52,054 nucleotides of DNA from Prasinococcaceae sp. CCMP 1430 (taxonomy: Eukaryota > Prasinodermophyta > Palmophyllophyceae > Prasinococcales > Prasinococcaceae), in NCBI GenBank assembly GCA_013416795.1, contig RQSC01000009.1, positions 40,594 through 92,647 of the forward strand. Reading direction: 5' to 3'. Positions 9,765 through 18,990 of this stretch are shown piece after piece; position 1 is the stretch's first letter, and each line of letters opens with the position of its first letter. The notes under the pieces were generated by a model, which had not been told where the DNA came from, ran no database searches, and saw only the letters and a list, made by a program, of their open reading frames with translations. The position numbers and the translations under genes were made by a program.

Positions 9765-10312
9765 TGATGAGCGGGTGCCTGCGCGGCAGGAACAGACGGC
9801 CAAGTACCCCGCGAGCGAGTGCGCCCTTCTACTGCACTGCGTCGCGCCCGGGTGGATGCACCTGCGGTGCCGCTGCTGGCTACTGGCAGTGCTTCTTTCT
9901 GCTCCTAATACCACCCCCATGTGGGCACGACCGATCGATTGAAAAAGAACGAACGATACAAGCACACTTCGTGCGCCCGCCGCCGGCGGGCGGCGGGCAC
10001 TACAAACGCCTGAACCAATGAGCATCGTCACGCATTCAGCCTCCTCTCCACCTCCACCGACGCATCCACCTCCACACACGCCACCACCACCACCAACACA
10101 CCTGCCGTTCGCTCTCGCTCGGACAAGCTGCATGCGCGTCTCGATCGCGAGCGACGAGTGCGGCGAGTGAGACGCCGAACGATGCTACAATACTATCAGC
10201 CTGTGCGTTTCTGCCATGTCCTGCAAGCCATCATGCATTTGAGGATAATACACACATTTTCCAGACCTGACTTTCATTACCCCGTCGGAGCCGCGAGCTC
10301 GCCGGATCGCGC
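9765..10312. other. Intergenic region between convergent genes
   Basis: About 550 bp between the CCCH gene and the SABATH gene, which run toward each other. It contains CCACC/CACCAC low-complexity sequence (about 10045-10100) and an AT-richer stretch near 10180-10270, probably the 3' UTRs. No reading frame with family similarity was seen. Confidence 0.5.
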
Positions 10313-11798
10313 TCAGACTCGCTCGACGACGAGGTAGCAGTGCACGTAATCCATGTGGTATTCCTCGGGATTAGCGGCGACGCGCGCCTCGTACATGCCG
10401 AACATGCGGTCGACGATTGCCGCGCGCTCCTCCGCGGGCCGCGTCGCATCCAGCGCGTTCGCAAAGGTCGAGTTGGACCAAGTGCGCATCGTGGGGACGA
10501 AGTCGCGGGCGTGCGTCGCGCTATCCTGGGCCTCGCCGCGCTCCTTCGCGGCGAGATACTCGTCGAGGTACGGGCAGCGCACCACTCGCTCCTCGCACGA
10601 CACCTGGGGGGGGGGGGCGCACGGGCAGGAGGACGGGGGGGGGTAGCGCCGAGGGAGGGGGCGTGCACAACGAAGGGAGGTCAGCCACGCCGCACGATCG
10701 CTGGCAGGGCACAGCACCCTGGTCACTTCAGCACGACCTTGAGCGTAACCCAACCCAAAGTTGGGTTCGCGCGCGCGTGGGTCCTGCCCCAAGGCGGATG
10801 ACGTACCACGCGCAGGCCCTCGAATGTGCCATCGGCCTCTTCGAAAGGCGCCAGCGTCTCCGCCATGGTCTTGTAGTGGTTGGGGAACGTGCATGCGGCG
10901 AACTCGGCCTCGGTGATGGTGCCGTCATCCACCAGCTCGCGCCACAGCTCGGCGAAGGTGGAGTACATGTTGGCACCGCGGTCGGTGTTGCCGAGGTAGT
11001 ACCCTTCGGTGCTCTCGCAGAAGTTGACGAACACGAAGCGCCCGCCGAGCGCCAGCTCGGCGGAGCGCCGCTTGAGGATGCTCCGCCAGTCCTGCTGCGA
11101 CTGTGGGGTGCGAGCCGACGCCACGCCACAGCGCACGCAGCGCGGCGGGACGGAGGCGTCAGCGCGCAGAGCGGCGGCACCGCGCCGGATCGAGCTCAGC
11201 CGCGCGAGCGCACGCGACCGCAGGACGCGCGCGCGCAAAGGAGGGTAAGAGGGGCACGCACCTGCGCCATGAACTTGGCTTTCTCATCGGGCTCGGCCTG
11301 CGTGGAGTGCAGCGTCGCCTGCAGGTCGCACGGCAGCTTGCTGAGCCAGTGCATGGCGGTGAAGCTCATGCCCACCTGCACCGAGGCCGTCGGGTAGCAT
11401 TGCTCGTAGAACGACGTGCCGCTGGCCGTCACGAACACGTTCGAGTGCTCCTCGGTGTACACTGGCACGCCCGGCAGCCGCTGCGTGCCCTGCGTGTAGT
11501 TGAAGAGCGACTTCCACTCGTTGAACGGCTGGTCCTCGTATTGGACGAGAACCTCGGTGTCGTCGCCTAGGCGCTCCCGGATCGCCGAGATGGCGCGGCC
11601 CATCAGTGGCATGGACGTGCCGCCGTCGGCAGTTCCGAAGTCGGCGAGCGCGAAAGGCGCCCCCGCGGCGGGCGCGGGTGCGGCGGCGACCGCATCGAGC
11701 ACGAGGTCGCTCGCGTTCGCGATGACGTCGAAGCAGCCCTTGGTCGCCTTGCTGTAAAGGCCGTCGCCGTCCTCCCCGAGGGGCTCGTGGTGCGCGCG
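10313..11798 (-). CDS. SABATH-family carboxyl methyltransferase (first exon missing)
   Basis: Three visible exons on the minus strand: 11798-11262, 11100-10807 and 10603-10313, all joined in phase 0 (donors GTGCGTG and GTACGT, acceptors CACAG and CCCAG). The joined protein has the SABATH order: GDGLYSK near the start, LADFGTADGGTS (SAM-binding loop), NDW-like FNEWKSLF, SFYEQCYPTASVQVGMSFTAMHWLS, the FMAQ-SQQDWRSIL junction, ALGGRFVFVNF, and a C-terminal cap domain. These enzymes transfer methyl from SAM to carboxyl groups of small acids such as salicylate or jasmonate in plants. The substrate here is unknown. The visible frame upstream has only GTG; a CAG acceptor at 11799-11801 suggests an earlier short exon holding the ATG. 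Confidence 0.9.
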
Positions 11799-12672
11799 CT
11801 GTCGTCGGGCGCGACGATTAGAGCGCGCGATGGGGGGAGGGGGGGGGGCGTAAGCGCAGGGCGCAGCGGGCGTCAGCGGCGCAATCCCCTCGACGCGCAC
11901 GCTCGGGGAGCGATTCTCCCCGCGCCCAGTCCCAAGTCACAGCCGCGCCACGCCTTGCCGGGAAAGCGCCGCGCCGCCGCACCTCCGTGGCCGCCGCCGC
12001 CGCCGCCGCAGCGCGCGCGCGCGCGCGCGCGCGCGCGCGCGCGCGGCCGCCGGCGCACTTTTCGCCTGCCGTTCGATGACGCGATACCAATGCCGTTCTA
12101 CCTCGTGCAATCGTGCGGGCCCGCATCGCGATCGATGCGTACTACATTTCCACTCTGGTCAAACGAAGCCACGGGAGATCCCAACTCGCCAATTTCCTCG
12201 AGGGCCGCGGCGCTCCCTGAAGGAAGGATGCGTCGTGCTGCTCGATCGACGCCGCGCGTGTGCCGATGCTCGCCACCGCGCCTGGGATGCGCATCGGCGC
12301 GCTCTCGGCGCGCGCGCCGCGCGCCGCTGCGGGTGCGTGCGAGTGCGTGCGAGTGCGCACGCGCGCGTCCTCTTGCCGGAGTGTGTCTGGACGTTTCCGG
12401 CCACCGCCGAGGAGCGCGTCGTCGGCCCGCCGCCCCGGCCGCCGCTGCCGCCGCCGCGTGAGGTGTGTCCCGTGCCGATCACCCCCCCACGCACGCACGC
12501 GCGCCACGTCTCGCTCGAGAGCATCGCGGCGGGGGCTGGCCAAGGCCGCCGCGCGCATCGGTGCACTTTTTCACTCGCTTTCCACTTTGTGTGGCTTGCG
12601 CTGTTCGCTTTTCGCTTTTTCTTATCCAGTCGGTGACGTGGCCTTCGCAGGGCTCGGGGAGGGGCGTGGCGG
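11799..12672. other. Divergent intergenic region with (GC)n tract
   Basis: Lies between the 5' ends of the SABATH gene and the dehydrogenase-oxidase fusion. It holds an uninterrupted GC dinucleotide run at about 12011-12045, which can form Z-DNA, and several GCGTGCGAGTGCGT-like repeats near 12330-12360. First exons of both flanking genes may lie here; an ATG at 12263 followed by a possible GTGCGT donor near 12330 is one candidate for the fusion gene, not proven. Confidence 0.4.
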
Positions 12673-15183
12673 TTGGCGCGGCGCGCGCGGGCGCGAGTGG
12701 CACGCGCCGCGCGCGCGCGCAGCGGCGCGGGCGGCCGCGGAGCTCAGGGGCCGCGCAGGCCGGGCGCGGTCGCGGAGAGCGCGTTCGGCATCGCCGACGT
12801 GGGGGCAGAAGAGGGCGCAGAGGATGCGGTCGCTCCCGGCGCATCGGCGAGCCCGCTGGTGCTCAAGTATCCCGGGCCGGCCAACTCGACGCTGTTCGTC
12901 GGCAACGACGGCCCGCTGTCGACGGACCAACCCGGCAACGGCGGCCTGCGCCTGCTGTCCTACGACACCGAGGCCGACGCCATCCACGAGTGCATCCATC
13001 TCACCCAGGGCATGACCAAGAAGCACGCCGTGTACAACACCGGCTTCGGCGGCGCCAAGCTGGTGGTGCATGCCCCGAACGGGCCCCAGTCGGTCGACAA
13101 GAAGGAGCTCATGGAGGTGGTCGCCTCCTCGCTCAAGGGGCTCAACGGCACGGTCTACACCGGCCAGGACCTGAACACCTCCGCGGACGACATGGACTAC
13201 CTGGACGAGCTCTGCGACTACGTGCTGGCCAGCATCGGCAGCGTCACCGACGCCAACGTCGCCACCGCGCACGGAGTCTTCGGCGCGGTGCAAGGGACGC
13301 TGCAGGGCGTGGGGCGCGACGTCGCCGGTGGCTCGTTCTTCGTGCACGGCTGCGGCAAGGTCGGCAGCTCACTCGCGCGGCAGCTCGTCGCCGCTGGGGC
13401 GGCGAAGGTGCTCACATACGACATCAACTCAGAGCTCGCGAGCATACCCGGCTGCGTGAACGTGTCGGACAGCGGCGACGACTGGGTGGCCCACGCGTCG
13501 CAGTGCGACATGCTCTGCCCTTGCTCGATTTCCTGGCTGCTCACCGAGGAGGTCGTCGCCGGCCTCGACTGCGAGCTCATCGTCGGGGCGGCCAACCTGC
13601 CCTTCGCGACGCCCGCGGCGCGTGAGGCTGCGACGGCCAAGGGGATCCTTTTCGTGCCCGAGTCGGTGGCGAGCGCCGGCGCGGTGATTGTCGACTCGCT
13701 CGAGTGCTTCGACCGCGCGGCGTACCTCAGCGCCCGCCCGTCTGAGGTGTATGCGTTCACGCGCCACCTGACGCGCGAGGGGGCGCGCTCGGTGGCGGCC
13801 GCCGCCACGTCGTCCGCAGCGGGGGGGGTGGCGTCGCCCGAGGAGGTCGACGCGCTCGTCGCTGACCTCAGCGCGAGCTCCGCGCGGAAAACGCCCGCGT
13901 GCGCCCGCTTTCGCGAGTGGCGCGACGAGGCCGTCGTGCAGCTCGATTCGCTCGTCATCGGCGGCGGCATGGCTGGCACGGCCGCTGCGATGGAGCTGGC
14001 GCGCCTCAGCCCCCCTGGTTCGCGCATGATGCTGCTCGAATCGCGCACGGTCGCCAACGACGCTGCCTCGAGCTTCGGCGAATCGCGCATGTTCCGCCGC
14101 ATGTACTCGGACGAGTACTTCTCGAAGATGCAGGCGACCGCCCTCGACATGTGGCGCGAGCTCGAGGAGGCGAGCGGCGAGGAGCTGCTTTCCACCAATG
14201 GTCTGCTCTTCTACGGCGAGACAGACACCGGCGAGACCGTGGAGGGGTCCGTGCCGGGCGCGCGGGAGGTGATGGAGAACCTGGGGATCGAGCACGAGTA
14301 CTTCGTCGGCGAGGAGCTCGACAAGCGCTGGCCAAACCTCGTGAGCGGCTCGAGCGACGAGGGCGTCTTCGAGCACGCCGCCGGGAGCGTGAACTCGAGC
14401 GCCGCGTGCGCCGCCATGGCCGCGCGGGCGCAGGCGAGCGGCGTGGAGCTCGTCCAGGGCGAACGCGTCACGGACATGTGGAAGGACGCCGACGGCGCCG
14501 ACGGTGTGCTGGTGGCCACCTCGAACGGCCGCCTGCTGCGCGCCAAGAGCGTCGTGCTGTGCGCCGGCGCATGGACAAACGACCTGCTCAAGCCGCTGGG
14601 CGTGCAGCTCGACCTCGAGGTCCACAACATGCACTGGGGACACTTCGAGGTCGAAGATGGCGCCGACATTCCGCAGTGGTTTTGCTTCCGCAAGGAGAAG
14701 AACGACTCCCCCGACGACGACCCCGCCAAGCTCGACGGTGGCTTGTACTACGGCTTCCCCAGGCACCACGAGGGCTCGACCGTCGTCAAGGTGGGCGTCG
14801 ATTGGTGCCCTGACACCAGCAAGTTCCGCACGAAGAGCATGGCCGAGTTCTGCTACGAGCCCGACGAGCACGTCGTCAGCTGCATCGAAAGCTTCCTCGC
14901 CGAGAACTGGACGGGCATCGGCAAGCTCAGCGACATGCAATGCTCGCCGTACACGATGACCAAGGACCAGTACTTCATCCTCGACCGCTTGGAGAAGGTG
15001 CCCGAGGTCACCGTCTTCACCGGCGGGAACGGGCGCGCCTTCAAGTTCGCGCCCCTCATCGGGAAGCTGCTGGCCGAGCTCGCCACCGGCGTGCCCAAGG
15101 AGCAGCTCAGCTACGACGTGGCGCCGTTCGCGGCCGGGCGACAGGCGGCCGGCATGACCGACGTCGAAGAGGTCTGCGCCTGA
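12673..15183 (+). CDS. Fusion: leucine-dehydrogenase-type domain + sarcosine-oxidase-type FAD domain
   Basis: One uninterrupted frame of 836 codons. Residues ~60-370 are a Glu/Leu/Phe/Val dehydrogenase: GGLRLLSY, then GMTKK and FGGAK holding the two active-site lysines of the family, DMDYLDE, and the NAD loop HGCGKVG. Residues ~425-820 are a DAO-family flavoenzyme: FAD loop IGGGMAG, SSFGESRMFRRMY, CAGAW, and near the end MQCSPYTMTKDQYFILD then GGNGRAFKFAP, which matches monomeric sarcosine oxidase around the Cys that carries FAD covalently. A plausible joint role is oxidative N-demethylation of an N-methyl amino acid followed by NAD-dependent deamination; that is inference. The frame starts with TTG and lacks an early ATG, so a short upstream exon is expected. 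Confidence 0.92.
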   Translation: MARRARARVARAARARSGAGGRGAQGPRRPGAVAESAFGIADVGAEEGAEDAVAPGASASPLVLKYPGPANSTLFVGNDGPLSTDQPGNGGLRLLSYDTEADAIHECIHLTQGMTKKHAVYNTGFGGAKLVVHAPNGPQSVDKKELMEVVASSLKGLNGTVYTGQDLNTSADDMDYLDELCDYVLASIGSVTDANVATAHGVFGAVQGTLQGVGRDVAGGSFFVHGCGKVGSSLARQLVAAGAAKVLTYDINSELASIPGCVNVSDSGDDWVAHASQCDMLCPCSISWLLTEEVVAGLDCELIVGAANLPFATPAAREAATAKGILFVPESVASAGAVIVDSLECFDRAAYLSARPSEVYAFTRHLTREGARSVAAAATSSAAGGVASPEEVDALVADLSASSARKTPACARFREWRDEAVVQLDSLVIGGGMAGTAAAMELARLSPPGSRMMLLESRTVANDAASSFGESRMFRRMYSDEYFSKMQATALDMWRELEEASGEELLSTNGLLFYGETDTGETVEGSVPGAREVMENLGIEHEYFVGEELDKRWPNLVSGSSDEGVFEHAAGSVNSSAACAAMAARAQASGVELVQGERVTDMWKDADGADGVLVATSNGRLLRAKSVVLCAGAWTNDLLKPLGVQLDLEVHNMHWGHFEVEDGADIPQWFCFRKEKNDSPDDDPAKLDGGLYYGFPRHHEGSTVVKVGVDWCPDTSKFRTKSMAEFCYEPDEHVVSCIESFLAENWTGIGKLSDMQCSPYTMTKDQYFILDRLEKVPEVTVFTGGNGRAFKFAPLIGKLLAELATGVPKEQLSYDVAPFAAGRQAAGMTDVEEVCA

Positions 15184-15628
15184 GGAGGCCCCCGGGCACA
15201 CCGACTGTACAGGTACCAAGAAGACAGACACGGGCGGCGCTGTTGCCGGCAATACCACGTGTCACTGTAAATCACTCACCCCTTGCTAACAAGGCGGCCA
15301 CGGACAGGGGCGACGGCGCCATCGCCGGCGAGCCAGCGCTCGCGCCCCGCGCCTGGCGCTCGCGCGCAGCACGAAGACGGTCGCATTCGCTCCTCTGGGC
15401 GCGTATGAGTACTACCGGTCATGCATGGATGTAGCAGTACTATGCACGCGTGCTGCGCCTGCGTAGCAGTGCCTCGCGTGCGTGGACCGTGGACGTCCGG
15501 CGCGGGCGCGAGCGCGTCGAGTGCGGGCTCGGGTGGCGGGCCAGTGGCCCCTCCGTCGGCCAGCACTCGCGCGCCCCAGCAGTTGGTTGGAGCGCAGCGC
15601 GTCGCTCCTCACCGCTGTCTCCTTCGCT
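15184..15628. other. Intergenic region between convergent genes
   Basis: Contains ACTGTACAGGTACC at 15204-15217, just past the fusion gene's stop, and GCAGTACTATGC at about 15434-15445 on the PDI side. Both resemble the TGTAC motifs seen after other stop codons. No gene supported. Confidence 0.45.
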
Positions 15629-17451
15629 CTAATGCTGCTTGCCAAAGCCGGCCTTTATGGCCTGCTGCGTCCCCCACACGAGCTTGTCCAGCAGGCTCGC
15701 GAGGGTGAAGCATCCTCCGACGATGGCCATGAGGTTGGTCAAGTAGTCGGCGAGCGGTTGCCTCTTCTCCTCGATGACCACCTGGAACGGCGACGGCACG
15801 AAGCTGATGCGAACCGAGCTCAGCTCACTCGACTCGTACTGGTGGCTGTGCGCAGTCGTGTCGTAGAGGTCGATGGAGAAGTCGCCCTTTTCGACCGTTT
15901 GCAGCACGGCATTAATGTAGTGCTCGAAGGTCACGTTGTCCGTGCGAGCAGTGAAAGGAGTGTCGACGAAGCGCGCGCTCCACTCCTGCCACTCGCCCCC
16001 GTCTGGGCCTCTCACAAGCGACCTCACCTCGGCCTTGTCGTCTTCGGTGAGCTCGTGGCCGAACGTCAGGTGGTGCACGGTGTGGCTCAGGTTGAGGTGC
16101 ACGTTGTTGAACGAGTGCCCCACGGCGTGGGCGCCCAGCTCGATCGTGCCGGGCACCTTCTTCACCATCACGTAGCCATCCAGGCGGCAGCCGATCGCCG
16201 CGGAGTCGTGCTTGACGAGCTGTGCCAGCGCGCCGCGGCGCTGGCGCTTCGTTGCTGACCCGCCTGGGGCTGTTGGATCCTCGTCGCCCACGATACCATC
16301 GATGAACTTGGTCACCGCGTCGGTCGTCCGATCGCCCATGAACATCTCAGTCTTGCGCGACGCGCCGTCGGCGCGAAAGACGCGGATCGTCGGAAATCCC
16401 TGGATGCCCTCTTGTGAGCAGAAGCGCTGGTGGGCGACGCAGTCCACGCGCGCGATGACGACCTTCCGGTCCCCGTACTTCTGCTTGGCGATGCCGGCCG
16501 TGTGCTCCCACACGGGGAGGAGCATCTTGCACCACGCGCACCATTTCGCCATGTACGCGACCATGACGAGGGGCGCGCTCTTCGTCGCGGCTCCGTGCGT
16601 CTCCGGCGTGAGCTCGAGCGAGTGCTCGTCGACGAGCTGCTCCACCATGTCCTCGTCCTCGTACAGATAGTCGGCGGTCCCGTCCTCATCCGTCGCGGCC
16701 TGCACCATTTTCACCTCGAGCTCTGCGAACGCGGGGTCCGACTGACGATAGGTGGGCGACAGGCGATCGACGTACTTCTCGCCCTCAGAACCGTCCGCGT
16801 ACAGCCGCGTCTTGCGCACCGTCTTCGCGCCGAACGTGGACACGCCGTCCACGTTGAGGCGGTGGCTGCCAATCGCGTTGCTCACATCGAGCGTGGCAAA
16901 CTCGCACGCCAGCTCGGGGAAGCTCACCTGGGCGCGCACGAGCGAGACAAGGGAGGCGCGGGGGACGTCAGCACGCGCGAAAGTGCGATGGGTCGCGTGC
17001 CCCGAGCCATCGGACCGGGCCGACGCGCGGGTGCCGGGCGCGCGCGCGCGCGCGCGCGGGAGCCGCCCACCTTGAAGTTGATCGGCAGCACATCGCCGTT
17101 GAGGGACTTGTCGACGACGATCGACTGCGCGACACCATGACGGTGCGGCGCGTGCACCCGGTGTGCAGCAGAGGGCAACAGAAATACGGGAGGGGCACCG
17201 CGCGCGCCACGCGAGCGAGCGCGTCAGCGCAAGTAGAGAGTCCGCGGGGGCAGCGCCTGCCAGTAGCGCACGCGCTCGCGCACCGTGGTCGCGTGTGACG
17301 AGAGGTACGACCTCGTCTCGCCGCCGACAAGGAAGGCCACGGCGAACGCCGCCGCGGTGGTGAGCGCCGCGCCCGCGAGCGTCGACTCGCTCAGGTCGCG
17401 CGGCAGCTTCTTGTAGACGTCCAGCGCGCGCATGCCATCGAGTATGCCCAT
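15629..17451 (-). CDS. Membrane-bound PDI of the ERGIC-thioredoxin type (PDIL5-4-like)
   Basis: Three exons: 17451-17284, 17124-17071 and 16927-15629, all phase 0, giving 506 residues (plant PDIL5-4 proteins are near 480). Order: start with KKLPRDLSESTLAG, first membrane helix (~24-42), the ERGIC N-terminal motif VVDKSLNGDVLPINFK, VSFPELACEF and LDVSN; then a thioredoxin domain with WCAWC at 203-207; then the second half of the ERGIC-like luminal domain (NNVHLNLSHTVHHLTFG) and a C-terminal membrane helix. The small middle exon restores exactly the conserved VDKS-INF segment, which supports the model. It is expected in ER/Golgi membranes as a thiol oxidoreductase linked to vesicle cargo. The CAWC centre is unlike the usual CGHC. 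Confidence 0.92.
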
Positions 17452-17684
17452 CGCGCCCGCGCGCCCCAGGCGGGGGCCCGCGCCGCTCGCGCGCCGAGTG
17501 GCGTCGCGCCGCGCTGCCAACACCCCCGCGCGCGTGCAGACGCTCCGGCCCATTTCGCACGTGCATTGCGTCCATCTTGATGGTTGATGGTGCGGTCCTG
17601 TTGCGGGTCAGATTCGTTCCAGCACCCCCCCCTGCAAGAAAACGCTCTCAGCACCCCCTTTGGGTTAGATTGTTTGAGGTTTAT

Positions 17685-17709
17685 GGCCTTCGCCCTTCGG
17701 GCGAAGGCC
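17685..17709. repeat. Perfect hairpin, 11-bp stem
   Basis: GGCCTTCGCCC, loop TTC, then GGGCGAAGGCC. It lies in a short AT-rich stretch upstream of the PDI gene. It could be a structured RNA or DNA element or the core of a small mobile element; nothing in the sequence decides. Confidence 0.7.
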
Positions 17710-17931
17710 AATTTGAATGGATTGTGAAAAGCGATCCACATTAGAACATATATGTAGACCCTTCAGCGGCGACCGAGCAGGCGGAGGAGGCGACGACGAA
17801 GCGCCGCGCTCGAAGGCGGGAGCGGATGGCGAGCGAGGCGAGGAACAATGCGGAGCGTGGCCACAGGGTCGTCGCCACGCTTCCCTACCCGGGCGGAAAA
17901 GACGTCACGGTCGACGTCGGCCTGAGTTCGC

Positions 17932-17973
17932 GGGAATTTTGGGATTTTCCCCTGAAATTCGAGCGAAATTCGG
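17932..17973. repeat. 42-bp direct repeat, copy 1
   Basis: Begins GGGAATTTTGGGATTTTC and ends GCGAAATTCGG; identical to the copy 250 bp downstream. It is AT-rich in a GC-rich setting and contains an internal AAATTCG repeat (AAATTCGAGCGAAATTCG). Confidence 0.85.
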
Positions 17974-18181
17974 CCTCGACAACCCCGCCGCCGGCAAAAA
18001 TGCCGGCGGGGCGCGAGACGCGCGCGCGCGCCGCTGCCAGGGTGGCCGCTGAAGGCGGCGGCGGCGGCGGCAGCGAATTCCGGGCCGCGCGAAGCGCTCG
18101 AGCCTCGCCGGCCGCGCGCGCGCCGCGCCAGCCAGCGCCAGCGAGCGCCAGCGTGAGCGGGAAGACGACCGAAACTATCCG

Positions 18182-18223
18182 GGGAATTTTGGGATTTTCC
18201 CCTGAAATTCGAGCGAAATTCGG
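18182..18223. repeat. 42-bp direct repeat, copy 2
   Basis: Identical to 17932-17973. The 208 bp between the copies are not similar to the flanks by eye, so this may be the terminal repeat pair of a small element or a duplicated regulatory site. Confidence 0.85.
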
Positions 18224-18280
18224 ACGTGGGAGCTTTCGCGCGCGCGCTTGTCGTCGGCTGACCGCGCACGCGCGCGCAGC

Positions 18281-18313
18281 ACTGCGGGGCCACCCTCAAG
18301 GTGGCCCCGCAGT
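18281..18313. repeat. Perfect hairpin, 14-bp stem
   Basis: ACTGCGGGGCCACC, loop CTCAA, then GGTGGCCCCGCAGT. A 14-bp perfect stem with a 5-nt loop is very stable. It lies 57 bp after the second 42-bp repeat. Confidence 0.8.
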
Positions 18314-18654
18314 CCCACCAATCGCGCGCTTGCGTCGACTACTGGGCGCAGCGGTCGCCGCGGCCGCGGCCGCTGCTCGCCTGGGAGGGCGAGTGGCGGC
18401 CGAGCGCCGCCGAGGCGAGGCAGGCGGCCAGGGAGGCCGCCGGCGGCCAGTGTTCGCGCGAGCATTCCAATCAGCTCGTGCTGATTATGGAGATTGTGGT
18501 GGCGCGACGTCGCCGCCGAGGCTTCGAGGTGCAGCCACGACGGCTCGATCCCCTCGCCCATCGTCATGGCGGCCCCTTCGACCACGTGGCGGCCGTGCTG
18601 CTCGAGGCACGACCGCGAGGAGCCCTCGCGCGGCGAACCGCCGCCCGGCCTCCG

Positions 18655-18707
18655 CGCGCATGCGTTTCGACCTCGCGGCCCGCCCGCGCATGCGTTTCGA
18701 CCTCGCG
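18655..18707. repeat. 30-bp tandem duplication
   Basis: A 23-bp core (CGCGCATGCGTTTCGACC and on) occurs at 18655-18677 and 18685-18707 with a 7-bp spacer. No function evident. Confidence 0.7.
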
Positions 18708-18948
18708 CCGCAGAATGTCAGATATTTTCGCACTACACCGCCGCCGCGGCCAGCCCGAAACTGCCGCGCATTGACCGGGTGTGCGCAGGCGCGATCCCAG
18801 CAAAGACCCGGGCACATCGCCGCGAGCGTCCATAATGACCAGGGTCTATCCGGATCAAACCGGGGTGAGGTGAGGCGGGGCGTGCGCGCGAATTCGCGCG
18901 CCACACACGCGCGCGCGCGCGCGCGCGCCTGCCTCCCCCAGCAGCAAA

Positions 18949-18971
18949 GGGGGGGGGGGGGGGGGGGGGGG
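18949..18971. repeat. Run of 23 G residues and purine tract
   Basis: An unbroken G-run followed by a GA-rich purine tract to about 19000, directly upstream of the visible MurC exon. Such runs can form quadruplexes and are also prone to length error in assembly. Confidence 0.8.
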
Positions 18972-18990
18972 AAGAAGAGAGGGAGAGAGG

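Larger units (their letters stand above)
17452..18990. other. Repeat-rich intergenic region
   Basis: About 1.5 kb without a convincing gene between the 5' ends of PDI and MurC. It holds two perfect hairpins, a pair of 42-bp repeats, a 30-bp tandem duplication and a long G-run, listed separately. Composition swings from AT-rich (17590-17760) to very GC-rich. The MurC first exon probably lies in its right part. Confidence 0.5.

Noticed and set aside
12011..12045. GC dinucleotide run as a possible CRISPR or tandem-gene repeat
   Set aside because: A simple (GC)n microsatellite with no spacers or unit structure.
13429..15258. 609-codon antisense frame opposite the dehydrogenase-oxidase fusion
   Set aside because: It is an exact shadow of the real gene, rich in His/Arg/Leu/Val as expected from antisense codon bias, without domains.
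18175..18835. Possible gene with repeated RFDLA segment
   Set aside because: The repeat is explained by the 30-bp tandem duplication; frames on both strands are equally open and lack motifs.
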